DNA from: Anaerolineaceae bacterium
GTDB taxonomy: Bacteria; Chloroflexota; Anaerolineae; Aggregatilineales; Phototrophicaceae
Assembly (NCBI GenBank): GCA_026708325.1
Contig: JAPOVC010000021.1
Location: 1 to 64,000, forward strand
Length of the DNA stretch: 64,000 nt
Direction of reading: 5' to 3'
The position numbers and the translations under genes are program-made. This document shows, piece by piece, positions 1 through 8,651 of the stretch (position 1 is the stretch's first letter; the number at the start of each line of letters is the position of its first letter). Below the pieces are notes generated by a model. That model was not told the origin of the DNA. It saw nothing but the letters and a program-made list of their open reading frames with translations, and ran no database searches.

Positions 1-187
1 TCTGCATCCCTGTACGAAAGGCCGGCAGCCACCCTGGCTGCCCTGCAATCAGCATAGCGCAGCCCCCGGACTGCGACAAACGCAGAATGAGTCCGGCTGA
101 CGGTGTTTCCATCTGTTGAATGAGTGGATTCTGGCAGGCCTTCAATTCGGGGGGGCTCGCCACGGTGTCTGCCTGCCCCCGTTGACT
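1..187. other. Intergenic left edge, no gene seen
   Basis: No convincing reading frame. There is a 7-bp stem with a 5-nt loop at 24-42 (GGCAGCC/GGCTGCC) and a longer-loop pairing of a G-run near 148-156 with a C-run near 174-180. Neither is followed by a U-tract on the minus strand, so termination of the minus-strand operon here is only possible. Confidence 0.4.
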
Positions 188-544
188 TTACTCCCCCATC
201 ACCCGCTGGCTGAAAGCCGTGATGCGGTGGGGGTAGTCCTCCTCGACCTTCATCTCACAGAGCAGGAACGTCCCGCTGCCCTGCGCCTGCATCAACACCA
301 GCGCGTGATGCTTCTCCAGCGCCAGCACCTGCATCGGCTTCAGCGGACCGTAACGCGCCTGGTCCGCCTGCAGCGCCGCCAGTCGTTCATCGGCGGGGCA
401 ATCCCGCAGCGCGGCCTCCGTGTAGCCGCTGCGCATGAAGTCCTTCAGGCGCGCCTCGTCGCCGCGCTTCAGCAGGCCGCACTGCGCGACCAGGCGCATG
501 CCGGCGTTGCTGCCCGCCAGGTTGGGGCGTCTGGCCTCGCTCAC
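188..544 (-). CDS. Small hypothetical protein, possible NTF2-like/serine-hydrolase accessory domain
   Basis: A 118-residue reading frame that begins at a GTG overlapping the TGA of the upstream CN-hydrolase gene (GTGA, 4-bp overlap), which argues for translational coupling. The C-terminal part (GPLKPMQVLALEKHHALVL, then a strand ending KVEEDYPHRITAF) resembles the small alpha+beta domain often found at the N-terminus of secreted beta-lactamase-like or S41 hydrolases, where a PHRI motif closes the domain. Here the domain stands alone, with no catalytic module. There is no signal peptide or membrane segment, so it is probably cytosolic. The family assignment rests on pattern memory only; operon membership is firmer than function. 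Confidence 0.6.
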   Translation of the reverse strand: MSEARRPNLAGSNAGMRLVAQCGLLKRGDEARLKDFMRSGYTEAALRDCPADERLAALQADQARYGPLKPMQVLALEKHHALVLMQAQGSGTFLLCEMKVEEDYPHRITAFSQRVMGE

Positions 545-1410
545 TCGCGCTCTTTTTCCAGGATGCGCGCCAGTTCGCGCTGCACGAGGTAGGGCCGCTC
601 GTCGCGCAGCAGCGGCATGTGGGCCCGCGTGCGCCGCAGCTGGTTGAGATCGATCTCCTGCAGCAGCAGCGTCTCCTCGAAGTAAGGGGCCTGGGCCAGC
701 AACTCGCCCTCCGGGTTGGCGATCAGCGAGCCGCCCCAGAAGTTCTTGCCGTCTTCGTAGCCGACGCGGTTGCACATAATGACGTAGTTGGTGAAGGTGC
801 TGGCGCAGGCCTGGTTCATCAGTTCCACCCAGCGCGCCACGGTCAGGCGCCCGCCCTCGCGGCTGCTGATGCCGCGCGTGGGGCTGCTGTTGGCGAAGAC
901 CAGCAGGTCGGCGCCGTCCATCCACAGCAGCCAGGGCGCCGAGAGATGCCAGAAGTCCTCGCAGATCAGCATGCCGACGCGGCCGAAGCGGGTCTCGAAA
1001 GCCCGAACCTGATTTCCCTGAGCGAAGTAACGACCGTCGTCAAAGAGGGTGTAGGTAGGCAGGTAGAGCTTGTGGTGCACGTGCAGGCACTCGCCGCCGG
1101 ATAGCCAGGCCTGGGCGATGGTGAAGCGCTGGCGTCGGTCCACGTGCACGAAGCCGACGACCAGGTCAAGGTCGAAGTCGCGACTGGCCTCCAGCAGGGC
1201 GGCAAAAGTCGCGTCCTGCGCGTCGGCCTGCATGGCCAGCTCGGGCACGAGGTCCATCACCTGGTAACCGGTCAGCGAGAGCTCGGGGAAGACCAGCAGG
1301 TCGACGCCCGCGTCGCGCGCCCGCTCCGCCAGCGCCAGATGCGATTCCAGGTTGTTTTGCAGATCGCCGAGTTTCGGGGCCATCTGCGCCAGGCCCACGT
1401 TGACGCGCAT
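541..1410 (-). CDS. Carbon-nitrogen hydrolase (nitrilase superfamily)
   Basis: A 289-residue single-domain CN-hydrolase, the usual length for the family. The Glu-Lys-Cys catalytic triad is visible: Glu in FPELSLTGY (about residue 43), Lys in HHKLYLPTY (about 114) and Cys in MLICEDFWH (about 150). These motifs resemble the glutaminase domain of NAD synthetase and related amidases, so an amide or nitrile substrate is likely, but the specificity cannot be read. It lies 56 bp downstream of the D-aminoacylase-like gene on the same strand and overlaps the next small gene, consistent with an amide-hydrolysing operon. Confidence 0.9.
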   Translation of the reverse strand: MRVNVGLAQMAPKLGDLQNNLESHLALAERARDAGVDLLVFPELSLTGYQVMDLVPELAMQADAQDATFAALLEASRDFDLDLVVGFVHVDRRQRFTIAQAWLSGGECLHVHHKLYLPTYTLFDDGRYFAQGNQVRAFETRFGRVGMLICEDFWHLSAPWLLWMDGADLLVFANSSPTRGISSREGGRLTVARWVELMNQACASTFTNYVIMCNRVGYEDGKNFWGGSLIANPEGELLAQAPYFEETLLLQEIDLNQLRRTRAHMPLLRDERPYLVQRELARILEKERE

Positions 1411-1466
1411 CGCTCACCCCCCGCTGATGGCGCGCATCATACCAGAATCCGCCCTCGCGAGTCCTT

Positions 1467-3101
1467 TCAGCACCAGCCCGTCCAGCCAGGGCCGCGCAGG
1501 ACCTGGCCGGGCAGCGCGCCCGTGTGCTCGCCGTCGCGCAGCACCTGCCGGCCGTTGACGAAGACATGCTGCATGCCCGTGGCGTAACGATGCGGGTCCT
1601 GCGGCGTGGCGTGGTCCTGCACCTGCCCCGGGTCGAAAACGACCACGTCGGCGAAGTAACCCGGGCGCAGCAGACCGCGCCCGCGCAGCTTCAGGTTCTG
1701 CGCCGGGAAGCCACTCAGTTTGCGCACGGCCTCCTCCAGGGTGAGCAGGCCCTCATCGCGCACGTACTTGCCAAGCACGCGCGCGAAGGAGCCGTAGGCC
1801 CGCGGGTGCGGGATGTTGTTGAGGAAGACGCCCTCCGGCGCCTGCGACTCGGCGTCCGAGCAGAAACTGACCCAGGGCAACTGCACCTGCCGGCGCAGGT
1901 TGTCCTCGTCCATGGCGAAGTACATGGTGAAGATGCGGCTGTCGTCCTCGATGATCAGGTCGATCAGCGTTTCGGCGGCGGAGTCGCTGCCGCGCTCCTG
2001 CATGATCTCTGCCAGGGTCTTTCCCTGCAGGGACTGCATTTCGGGTTTGCGCAGGCCGGCCAGCATGATGTTTTGCGGCGGCAGCATCAGGGCGCGGTTC
2101 TCCCAGTCGCCGCCCGGCTGCGTCATCTCGGCGACGAGGCGGGCGCGGACGTCCGGGTCGCGCAGGCGCCCGATCAGGGCCGTGATGCCGCCTTCGTGCG
2201 CCCAGGGCGGAATGCAGGTGTCGAGGCCGGTGCCGGAGTAGGTGTAGCTGTACATGTCGGCGGTGACCGGCAGCCCCTCCGCGCGCGCCGCCTCCACGGC
2301 CGCGATGGCCCCTTCCATACGATGCCAGTTGGCCGCCCCGCTGGCCTTGAGGTGATAGATCTCGGCCGACACGCCGGTCTCGCGCGCGATGGTGACCAGT
2401 TCCTCCACCGCTTCCAGCAGGTCGCCGCCCTCGTTGCGGATGTGCGAAATGAACATGGCGTCGTGGTCGGCCACGACCCGCGCCAGCTCGATCAACTCGT
2501 CGGTCTCTGCGAAACAGGCCGGCGCGTAGATCAACGCCGCGGACATGCCCATGGCGCCCTCGCGCAGCGCCTCGCGCAACAGCCGCTTCATCTCCTCCAG
2601 CTCGGCGGGGGTCGGGGCGCGGTTGTCGCGCCCCATGGCGTGAATCCGCAGCGTGCTGCTGCCCACGAAGGAGGCGATGTTGCAGGCCACGCCGCGGGCC
2701 TCCAGCCACTCCAGGTACTCGCCCAGCGTCGTCCATTCGACGTCGTACAGGATGTCGCCCTGCGACATGTAAGAGCCCGGACCGCTCTCCTTCATCGCCG
2801 GACTGAGCGGTCCCATCGACTCGCCCTCGCCCATCACCTCCAGGGTCACGCCCTGGCGGATCTCGCTCTGCGAGCGGCCGTCCTCAATCAGCGATTCGTT
2901 CGACCAGCTGAGCATGTTGATGAAACCCGGGGCGACGGCCAGGCCCTCGACGTCCAGTACTCGCGCGGCATTGACGTCCTCATCCGGCGCCGTCAACGCA
3001 AGAATGCGCTCGCCGGCCAGGGCAAGGTCTGCCCTGCGGGGCGGGGCGCCGCTGCCGTCATGGATCGTGCCGCCGCGCAGCAAGAGATCGCAGTCCGTCA
3101 T
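1467..3101 (-). CDS. D-aminoacylase-like amidohydrolase (N-acyl-D-amino-acid deacylase family)
   Basis: A 544-residue amidohydrolase-superfamily protein. The start is the ATG that overlaps the TGA of the upstream Lgt-like gene. It opens with the usual N-terminal beta-strand segment (LLLRGGTIHDGSG). In the D-aminoacylase family the GFIDxHTHxD motif supplies an HxH pair; here it reads GFINMLSWSNES, so that pair is missing. Other metal ligands are recognisable: His in FISHIRNEG, His in EIYHLKASG and Asp in SFCSDAES. The canonical Cys region reads MGEGESMGP. This matches a subgroup commonly annotated as D-aminoacylase that probably uses a mononuclear site. The substrate is unknown. It ends with the standard FADVVVFDP and FVNGRQVLRDG composite-domain strands. 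Confidence 0.88.
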   Translation of the reverse strand: MTDCDLLLRGGTIHDGSGAPPRRADLALAGERILALTAPDEDVNAARVLDVEGLAVAPGFINMLSWSNESLIEDGRSQSEIRQGVTLEVMGEGESMGPLSPAMKESGPGSYMSQGDILYDVEWTTLGEYLEWLEARGVACNIASFVGSSTLRIHAMGRDNRAPTPAELEEMKRLLREALREGAMGMSAALIYAPACFAETDELIELARVVADHDAMFISHIRNEGGDLLEAVEELVTIARETGVSAEIYHLKASGAANWHRMEGAIAAVEAARAEGLPVTADMYSYTYSGTGLDTCIPPWAHEGGITALIGRLRDPDVRARLVAEMTQPGGDWENRALMLPPQNIMLAGLRKPEMQSLQGKTLAEIMQERGSDSAAETLIDLIIEDDSRIFTMYFAMDEDNLRRQVQLPWVSFCSDAESQAPEGVFLNNIPHPRAYGSFARVLGKYVRDEGLLTLEEAVRKLSGFPAQNLKLRGRGLLRPGYFADVVVFDPGQVQDHATPQDPHRYATGMQHVFVNGRQVLRDGEHTGALPGQVLRGPGWTGWC

Positions 3102-3841
3102 GGGGCTCTCCTTCTTCTGCGCCAGAGCGGCCAGGCGCAGGCCAGCAGCACGGCCAGGTCCAGCCACTGATCGCTGCGCAAACCGGCCCACTGCGGCACG
3201 GGGTCCGCGCGCCAAAAGCCGATGAACAGCATCCCTGCCGCCAGGGCGGCCAGCAGCAGCCAGAAACGATTGCCCGGCAACCAGCGCCGCCGGTAGAACA
3301 GACCCGCCAAAAGCAGGGCCGTCACGCCCAGCAGCAGACCGAACAGCGGCGTATTGTAGCGCGGCGCGGCGAAGCCGTAGATGTCCGGCAGCTCGGCCAC
3401 CAGCAGCGGCGAGTGCTTCGCCAGGGTATCGACCTCGCGCCCGTAGCCGCAGCCGGCCGCCATGCAGCCGCGCCAGGCGCCCAGACAGAGCAGCGCCAGC
3501 GCCGGGGTCAGGGCGTCCAGCAGGGCGGGCCAGGCCAGACCGCGCCAGCGGGCCCCCAGCCACAGCCCGGTCAGCGCGCCCGCCAGGGCGCTGTGCCACT
3601 CCAGGCCGCCGCTGCTCCAGCGCAAGATATCTTCCGGTGTGCGCGCGAAATGCTCCAGGTGCAGGAGGACGTGCCCGGCGCGCGCAGCCAGCAGGCCCAG
3701 GGCCAGCGCCAGCAGACAGGCGTCCAGGGCGGCGAGGTACGGCCCGGGCCGCTGCCGCAGGGCGACGGCGCCGGAGAGCAGGATGGCCAGCGCCAGCGCC
3801 AGGCTGTAGGTCTGCACCTGCCAGGGGCCGATGGCGGTCAT
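3098..3841 (-). CDS. Prolipoprotein diacylglyceryl transferase (Lgt)-like membrane protein
   Basis: A 247-residue polytopic membrane protein with about seven hydrophobic helices. Lgt family signatures are present in weakened form: SSGGLEWHSALAGAL matches the GGxxxHGxxxG region, and GAWRGCMAAGCGYGRE matches the Arg-containing R-GCFxxGCCYG signature. YNTPLFGLLLG corresponds to the P-x-Q-LYE region but lacks the Gln and Tyr. Lgt transfers diacylglycerol to the lipobox Cys of prelipoproteins in the cytoplasmic membrane. The weakened signature leaves open that this is a divergent paralogue rather than the main Lgt. It is first in a minus-strand operon with the D-aminoacylase-like gene. Confidence 0.75.
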   Translation of the reverse strand: MTAIGPWQVQTYSLALALAILLSGAVALRQRPGPYLAALDACLLALALGLLAARAGHVLLHLEHFARTPEDILRWSSGGLEWHSALAGALTGLWLGARWRGLAWPALLDALTPALALLCLGAWRGCMAAGCGYGREVDTLAKHSPLLVAELPDIYGFAAPRYNTPLFGLLLGVTALLLAGLFYRRRWLPGNRFWLLLAALAAGMLFIGFWRADPVPQWAGLRSDQWLDLAVLLACAWPLWRRRRRAP

Positions 3842-3928
3842 GGGGCCTGCCCGGCATTCTGCAACCGTAGAGCCGTGACGGGCGTATTAAAAGGGCGCAA
3901 GAATCGCTCGTGAAGGGCGGAGGGGCGG

Positions 3929-3956
3929 TTCACATCGGGGTTGCCCGTGCTATAAT
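3929..3956 (+). promoter_or_regulatory. Extended -10 promoter upstream of the SPFH gene
   Basis: TTCACA (3929-3934), a 16-nt spacer, then TGC followed by a perfect TATAAT (3951-3956). The predicted start near 3963 gives a leader of about 114 nt before the SPFH ATG at 4077, which is preceded by an AGGAGA ribosome-binding site. Confidence 0.7.
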
Positions 3957-4076
3957 CGCCGCAGATTGTAGCATTCGCCCCGACCTTTCGTTCACCGGAG
4001 GCACCCGCCCGCGAGGCCCGTCGGCCTGTCAGCCGTGGCGTGGCGCGCCGGTATTACAAGCACAGGAGAGTAAAAC

Positions 4077-5114
4077 ATGGGTGGTATCAGTTCACTGCTG
4101 GGCGCGGTGGCCCTCATCGGCTTCCTTGTCTTTCTGGGCGGCATCGGCCTGGTGGTGGTGGCGGCCTCGCAGGGTCGCAACTTCCGCAGCGGCGTGTCGC
4201 TGGCCGGCATCGGCCTCGTCATCGGCCTGGCCTTCAGCGTCATCAGCCAGGGCATCCTGATCGTCGCGCCGCAGGAAGTCGCTGTCATCTTCAATACGAT
4301 CAACGGTGAGCTGGAAAACCCGCCGCGGCGTTCCGGTACCTCCATCGTGATCCCCGTGCTTCAGTCCTACACGATTTACCCCATCGAGCAGCAGGAATAC
4401 ACCATGTCCAGCGCCCCCGGTGAGGGCCAGCGCGCCGCCGCGGACGACTCGGTCGAGGGCCGTTCGGTCGATGGTCAGGTGGTCTTCCTCGACATCACCG
4501 TCATCTACAACATCGACCCGTTGCAGGCCAACCTGGTACACGAACGCTGGCGCAACCGTTATCAGGACGAGTTCATCCGGCCCGCCGTGCGCGGTCTGGC
4601 GCGTGACGTCATCTCGCGTTTCCGCGCCGAGGACATCTTCGGTACCCGTCGCACCGAGGTGCGCGATGAAATCGCCAATCAGTTGCGGGACCGCATGGCT
4701 GCCGAGGGTTTCGACCTCAGCAGCCTGATCGTGCGTAACGTCTCCTTCTCCACCGAGTTCGCCAGCGCCATCGAGCAGCGCGAAATCGCCGAGCAGGAAC
4801 GCATCCGCGCCCTGGATGAAGCCGAACGCCTGCGCGTACAGGCCAGGGGTAGCCGCGACGCCGAGATCACCCGCGCCGAAGGCGAGGCCGAGGCCATCGT
4901 GTTGCGCGCCCAGGCCCAGGCCGAGGCCCTGCGCCTCGTGAGTGAGCAACTGGCCGCCAACCCCTCGTTGATCCAGTACGAGTACATCCAGAACCTGGCC
5001 GACAACATCAACCTGGCGCTGGTGCCCTCCAACAGCCCCTTCCTCTTCGACTTTGACAGCCTGGCCGAGGCCCAGGCGGGTTTCGAAGCGCCCGAGGTGC
5101 CGGAAAACTCCTAG
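4077..5114 (+). CDS. SPFH/Band 7 (prohibitin-like) membrane protein
   Basis: A 345-residue protein. Two N-terminal hydrophobic segments (about residues 5-30 and 38-62) are followed by an SPFH domain (IVAPQEVAVIFNTINGELE, then the PGTS/IVIP-like stretch GTSIVIPVLQSYTIYP). A long charged coiled coil runs from about 210 to 290 (REIAEQERIRALDEAERLR, with AEGEAEA repeats). The layout is that of prohibitin/stomatin scaffolds that oligomerise in the cytoplasmic membrane and often modulate membrane proteases. The start is fixed by CAGGAGAG seven bases upstream. It heads a plus-strand run with DnaJ, HtrA and two acetyltransferases, which fits a role in membrane quality control. Confidence 0.92.
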   Translation: MGGISSLLGAVALIGFLVFLGGIGLVVVAASQGRNFRSGVSLAGIGLVIGLAFSVISQGILIVAPQEVAVIFNTINGELENPPRRSGTSIVIPVLQSYTIYPIEQQEYTMSSAPGEGQRAAADDSVEGRSVDGQVVFLDITVIYNIDPLQANLVHERWRNRYQDEFIRPAVRGLARDVISRFRAEDIFGTRRTEVRDEIANQLRDRMAAEGFDLSSLIVRNVSFSTEFASAIEQREIAEQERIRALDEAERLRVQARGSRDAEITRAEGEAEAIVLRAQAQAEALRLVSEQLAANPSLIQYEYIQNLADNINLALVPSNSPFLFDFDSLAEAQAGFEAPEVPENS

Positions 5115-5143
5115 GGGGACAGCCAGGTCGCTCCGGACATTAA

Positions 5144-5175
5144 CGTGGGACGGATTCGAAGGGATCCGTCCCACG
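5144..5175 (+). other. Perfect 12-bp intercistronic stem-loop
   Basis: CGTGGGACGGAT (5144-5155) pairs perfectly with ATCCGTCCCACG (5164-5175) around the 8-nt loop TCGAAGGG, in the 91-bp gap between the SPFH and DnaJ genes. No U-run follows, so it is more likely an mRNA-stability or processing element, or a partial attenuator, than a full terminator. Confidence 0.75.
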
Positions 5176-5205
5176 CCAGCGACAGTTTGATCGCGGAGAT
5201 GAAGC

Positions 5206-6057
5206 ATGGAACGCGATCCCTACAAGGTGCTCGGCGTCAGCCGCAACGCCAGCGACGAAGACATCAAGAAGGCTTTCCGTCGCCTGGCCAAACGTTGGCA
5301 CCCTGACGCCAACCCGGACAAGCCGGAAGCCGAGGCGCGTTTCAAGGAAATCAGCGTCGCCTACGAAATCCTTGAAGACCCCGAAAAGCGCAAACTCTAC
5401 GACCGCTACGGCCACAACTTCGCCAATATCGCCGGCAACGGGGCCGCCGGCGCCGGCCACGCCCAGGGCTTTGACGACGCAACCCTGCAGGAGATTCTGG
5501 AGGGCCTGTTTGGCAGCAGCGGCCGCGGACCTGGTCGCGCCCGCCCCTCCCGCGGGCAGAGCATCGAAAGGCCGCTGGCGATCAACCTGCAGGAGGCCTG
5601 GAGCGGCGCCAGCCGTCGCATCCGCCACGGCGGGCGTAGCATCGACGTCAGCATCCCGCGGGGCGCGCGCGATGGCACGAAGGTGCGCCTCGCCGGCGAG
5701 GGCGAGCCGGACCCCTTCGGCGGCCCGCCCGGCGATCTCTTCCTCATCATCGAGGTGCTGCCGCACGGACGCTTCAAGCGCGACGGCGACAACCTCGAGG
5801 TCGAGGTGCCGCTGGACATGTTCACCGCGTTGCTGGGTGGCGAGGTGGAGGTGCCCACCCTCTCCGGCAGCGTGCGTCTCAAGGTGCCGCCCGGCACGCA
5901 GTCCGGCCGCCGCTTCCGCCTCAGCGGGCGCGGCATGCCCCTGCTGCGCCGGAAAGACCAGTTTGGCGACCTGCTGGCGCGTGTGCGGATCACCGTGCCC
6001 ACCCGGCTGAGCGCCGAACAGCGCCGCCTCGCCGAAGAGCTGCGCGACAGCCTGTGA
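5206..6057 (+). CDS. DnaJ-like co-chaperone of CbpA type (no zinc finger)
   Basis: 283 residues. The J domain covers about 1-70 with the invariant HPD in [10 protein letters not shown]. The G/F-like linker (about 70-115) is short. Two C-terminal beta-sandwich domains (about 120-283) follow, including [19 protein letters not shown] and the [12 protein letters not shown] strand. The CxxCxGxG zinc repeats of full DnaJ are absent, so this is type II (CbpA/DnaJ2-like), which stimulates the ATPase of an Hsp70. It overlaps the downstream protease gene by 4 bp (GTGA). An Hsp70-family protein is encoded at 14.8-16.6 kb, but that one lacks a normal substrate domain and is not an obvious partner. Confidence 0.93.
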   Translation: MERDPYKVLGVSRNASDEDIKKAFRRLAKRWHPDANPDKPEAEARFKEISVAYEILEDPEKRKLYDRYGHNFANIAGNGAAGAGHAQGFDDATLQEILEGLFGSSGRGPGRARPSRGQSIERPLAINLQEAWSGASRRIRHGGRSIDVSIPRGARDGTKVRLAGEGEPDPFGGPPGDLFLIIEVLPHGRFKRDGDNLEVEVPLDMFTALLGGEVEVPTLSGSVRLKVPPGTQSGRRFRLSGRGMPLLRRKDQFGDLLARVRITVPTRLSAEQRRLAEELRDSL

Positions 6058-7277
6058 GCGGCCTGCGCCGCGCCCTGATCAGCCTGCTGCTCCTGACCTG
6101 CGCCTGCCAGGCGATTCAACTGCCGCTTCCCGCCACGCCCGCGCCAACCCTCGCCCGGCCCACACCGGCGACGGCCGTTGACGCAATGCTGCCGGCCGCC
6201 CGCGGCGACGCATCGCTCGCAGACGAGAGCCTGCTGACCGCGCTCTACGAACGCGTCGCGCCCGCCGTCGTCGCCATCTCCGTTTACGCGGCCCCGGGCG
6301 ACACCATGGGTCAGAAGCGCGGCTCCGGTTTCCTTATGGATGCCATGGGCCACGTCGTGACCAACGCGCACGTTATCCGCGACGCCGCCCGCCTCGAGGT
6401 CGTGTTTCACGACGGCCGCATCGCCCCGGCCGCCCTGCGCGGCGCCGACGGCACCAGCGACCTGGCCCTGCTGCAGGTCGACGCGGCCGCCGTCGCCGGG
6501 TTGAGCCCCCTGGCCCTGGCCGACTCCGATGCGCTGCGTCCCGGCCAGCGCGTCATCGTCATCGGCAACCCCTTCGGCCTCAACAACTCGATGACCCAGG
6601 GAATCATCAGCGCCACCGGTCGACAGTTGCCGCCGGCGCTGCTGGTCGACGCCGGCCTGCTGCCCGGTTTCAGCAACCCCGCCATCCTGCAGCTGGACGC
6701 CCGCATCAACCCCGGCAATTCGGGCGGCCCCGTCCTCAACAGGCGTGGCGAGGTCATCGGCGTGGCCACGGCCATTCGCAGCGCCAGCGGCGCTTTCCAG
6801 GGCGTGGGCTTCGCCATCCCGGCCAATACCCTGCGCCGCGTCGCGCCCGAACTCATCGAGCGCGGCAGCGTCCGCTACGCCTGGCTGGGGATTTCGACCC
6901 AGCGCGAGGAGGACGGCTTCAGCGTGGCCGCCCTGGTCGAGGCCCTGGGCCTCACGACCAACAAGGGCGTGCTCATCGACCGCGTCCACCGCGATTCGCC
7001 CGCGCAACTGGCCGGCCTGCGCGGTGGCTCGGAACGGGTCATGCTGCGGGGCGTGGAGGTCTGCGCGGGTGGCGACATCATCGTGGCGATCAACGGCCAT
7101 TTCGTGAACAACCTCGACGAATTGCTCGCCTGGCTGGTCAGCTACGGCCACCCGGGCGACGAAGTGACGTTGCTCGTCGTGCGCGGCGAGGAGACGCTCG
7201 AACTGCTGCTGGCGCTGGGCGCGCGGCCCCGCCCGGGCGATGGCCTGGCCCCCGCCGACTGCCCCGACAGCCCATGA
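6054..7277 (+). CDS. HtrA/DegP-type trypsin-like serine protease with PDZ domain
   Basis: 407 residues, GTG start overlapping the DnaJ stop. A hydrophobic N-terminus ([14 protein letters not shown]) indicates export; a Cys follows but the lipobox is poor, so lipidation is uncertain. The protease domain has His in VTNAHV (about 105), Asp in [10 protein letters not shown] (about 135) and Ser in NPGNSGGPV (about 222). A C-terminal PDZ domain (about 290-390) contains the substrate-binding GV-(I/V) strand and the late [13 protein letters not shown] motif. HtrA proteases degrade or refold misfolded envelope proteins. The neighbouring SPFH scaffold and co-chaperone support that role. Confidence 0.93.
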   Translation: MSGLRRALISLLLLTCACQAIQLPLPATPAPTLARPTPATAVDAMLPAARGDASLADESLLTALYERVAPAVVAISVYAAPGDTMGQKRGSGFLMDAMGHVVTNAHVIRDAARLEVVFHDGRIAPAALRGADGTSDLALLQVDAAAVAGLSPLALADSDALRPGQRVIVIGNPFGLNNSMTQGIISATGRQLPPALLVDAGLLPGFSNPAILQLDARINPGNSGGPVLNRRGEVIGVATAIRSASGAFQGVGFAIPANTLRRVAPELIERGSVRYAWLGISTQREEDGFSVAALVEALGLTTNKGVLIDRVHRDSPAQLAGLRGGSERVMLRGVEVCAGGDIIVAINGHFVNNLDELLAWLVSYGHPGDEVTLLVVRGEETLELLLALGARPRPGDGLAPADCPDSP

Positions 7278-7822
7278 TCAACACGGTGCTGGAAACGGAA
7301 CGCCTGATTCTGCGCCCGCTGCAGGCCGACGACGCCCCGGCCATCACCCTTTACGCCGGCGACCGGCGCATCGCCGCCGGCAAACTCAGCATCCCCCACC
7401 CCCTGCCGCAGGACTGGGCGCGGCGCTACATTGATTATCACCGGCAGGCCATCGCCGCGCGCGAGGACTACTGCCTGGCCCTGACGCGCCGGCCGGACCC
7501 GCAACTCATCGGCATCATCAACCTCTATCCGCAGACCGCCAATGGCGCCCAGGTCGGCTTCTGGACCGGCCTGCCCTTTTGGGGACAGGGTTACATGAGC
7601 GAAGCGCTGCGGGCCGTGCTCCGCTTCGCCTTCCAGGACCTCGCCCTGCCGCGCGTCCATGCCTCCCACTTTCGCTCCAATCCCGCTTCCGGCCGCGTTA
7701 TGCAGAAGGCCGGCATGCGGCGGGAGGGTTGCCTGCGCCAGCACCTGCTCAAGGATGGCGTGCCGCAGGACCTCGTTTGCCATGGCATGCTGCGCGCGGA
7801 CTACGAGGCCAACCATGCCTGA
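7274..7822 (+). CDS. GNAT-family N-acetyltransferase (RimJ/RimL type), copy 1
   Basis: 182 residues. ETERLILRPLQADDAPAI opens the fold in the way typical of RimL-like enzymes. The acetyl-CoA pyrophosphate loop is seen as GFWTGLPFWGQGYMSEAL (Q/RxxGxG/A variant), followed by the NPASGRVMQKAGM segment characteristic of ribosomal-protein-alanine-type acetyltransferases. It starts 4 bp inside the HtrA stop (ATGA), so it is translationally coupled. It is a close paralogue of the next gene. The substrate, protein N-terminus or small amine, cannot be told. Confidence 0.9.
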   Translation: MINTVLETERLILRPLQADDAPAITLYAGDRRIAAGKLSIPHPLPQDWARRYIDYHRQAIAAREDYCLALTRRPDPQLIGIINLYPQTANGAQVGFWTGLPFWGQGYMSEALRAVLRFAFQDLALPRVHASHFRSNPASGRVMQKAGMRREGCLRQHLLKDGVPQDLVCHGMLRADYEANHA

Positions 7823-8372
7823 GTCGCGGCGGCTGGAAACCCGGCGCCTGGTCCTGCGCCCGCCGCAGGCCGACGACGCGGCGACCATCGCCCGCCTCGC
7901 CGGAGACTGGCGCGTCGCCTGGCCGATCCCCACCATTCCGCATCCCTACAGCCTGGGCAGGGCGCGCGATTTCCTGCGCGCGGCGCGGCGCAGCGCCGCC
8001 GAAGGCAGCGAGCTGGTTTTCGCCGTAACGCGCCGGCCGGAACCGGAGCTCATCGGCGTCATCAGCCTGCGCCCAAAGCAGGGCCACAGCGCGGAGACCG
8101 GTTACTGGATGGGCGTCCCCTTTTGGGGCCAGGGCTACATGAGCGAAGCGCTTGGGGCCATCATCCGCCACACCTTCTGCGACCTGCAGCTGCAGCGCGT
8201 CTACGCCTGGCACATTGGCAGCAACCCGGCTTCCGGCCGCGTCATGCAAAAGGCCGGCATGCGCCACGAGGCCCGTTTACGCCAGCACGTGCTGCACCGC
8301 GGCGAGGTGGAGGACCAGGTCTACTACGGCCTGCTGCGCGACGAGTTCCTGGCTTCCGGCACGGGCTGCTAG
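7815..8372 (+). CDS. GNAT-family N-acetyltransferase (RimJ/RimL type), copy 2
   Basis: 185 residues from the ATG at 7815, which lies 8 bp inside copy 1. The same signatures occur: ETRRLVLRPPQADDA, FWGQGYMSEALG (acetyl-CoA loop) and SNPASGRVMQKAGMRHE. Strong similarity with copy 1 over the whole length indicates a tandem duplication followed by divergence of the substrate side. The stop codon TAG shares a CTAG tetranucleotide with the stop of the convergent Nfu_N gene, so the two transcripts overlap tail to tail. Confidence 0.9.
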   Translation: MPESRRLETRRLVLRPPQADDAATIARLAGDWRVAWPIPTIPHPYSLGRARDFLRAARRSAAEGSELVFAVTRRPEPELIGVISLRPKQGHSAETGYWMGVPFWGQGYMSEALGAIIRHTFCDLQLQRVYAWHIGSNPASGRVMQKAGMRHEARLRQHVLHRGEVEDQVYYGLLRDEFLASGTGC

Positions 8373-8650
8373 AGAAAGAAGTCGCGCAGGGCTGCGCGCA
8401 GGGCGTCGACGATCTCTTCCTGGGTGTATTCCGGCAGGTAGCGCACCAGCAGGCTGTCCTCCTCGATGGTCAGTTCGGCGATGCCGGGCACGTTGTCGTA
8501 AAGCGTCTGCGCGAGGGTCGAGCCGGTCTCGCCCGCCGCCAGGTCCGCATAGAACTCGCGGCCGGCCGAGGTCAGTCGCTGGTTGGTGTAGATCTCGACG
8601 AGGTCCGCTTCATCGCCCGGCTCGCTCTCAACCGTGACGTACTCGGACAT
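8369..8650 (-). CDS. Nfu/NifU N-terminal-domain-like small protein
   Basis: 93 residues from MSEYVTVESEPGD. The later part (LAQTLYDNVPGIAELTIEED, then VDALRAALRDFF) has the pattern of the Nfu N-terminal domain, in which a LAxxLFxIxGVxxV segment is followed by a strand and a terminal helix. The Fe-S-binding CxxC domain of true Nfu is absent, so a scaffold activity is not supported. It is last in the kinase-MOSC-Nfu_N operon, one base after the MOSC stop. It is acidic and probably cytosolic. The family call is moderate. Confidence 0.75.
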   Translation of the reverse strand: MSEYVTVESEPGDEADLVEIYTNQRLTSAGREFYADLAAGETGSTLAQTLYDNVPGIAELTIEEDSLLVRYLPEYTQEEIVDALRAALRDFFL

Positions 8651-8651
8651 G

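Noticed and set aside
1524..3170. A 548-codon plus-strand frame opposite the D-aminoacylase-like gene
   Set aside because: Composition is His/Arg/Gln-rich with no family pattern; the opposite strand encodes a recognisable amidohydrolase.
5150..5166. Sequence resembling a tRNA T-loop (GGATTCGAA)
   Set aside because: It lies inside a perfect hairpin and no acceptor, D or anticodon arms can be drawn around it.
6084..6110. Lipoprotein signal at the start of the HtrA-like protein
   Set aside because: The residues before the Cys (LLTC, TCAC) do not fit a good lipobox, so only an export signal is claimed.
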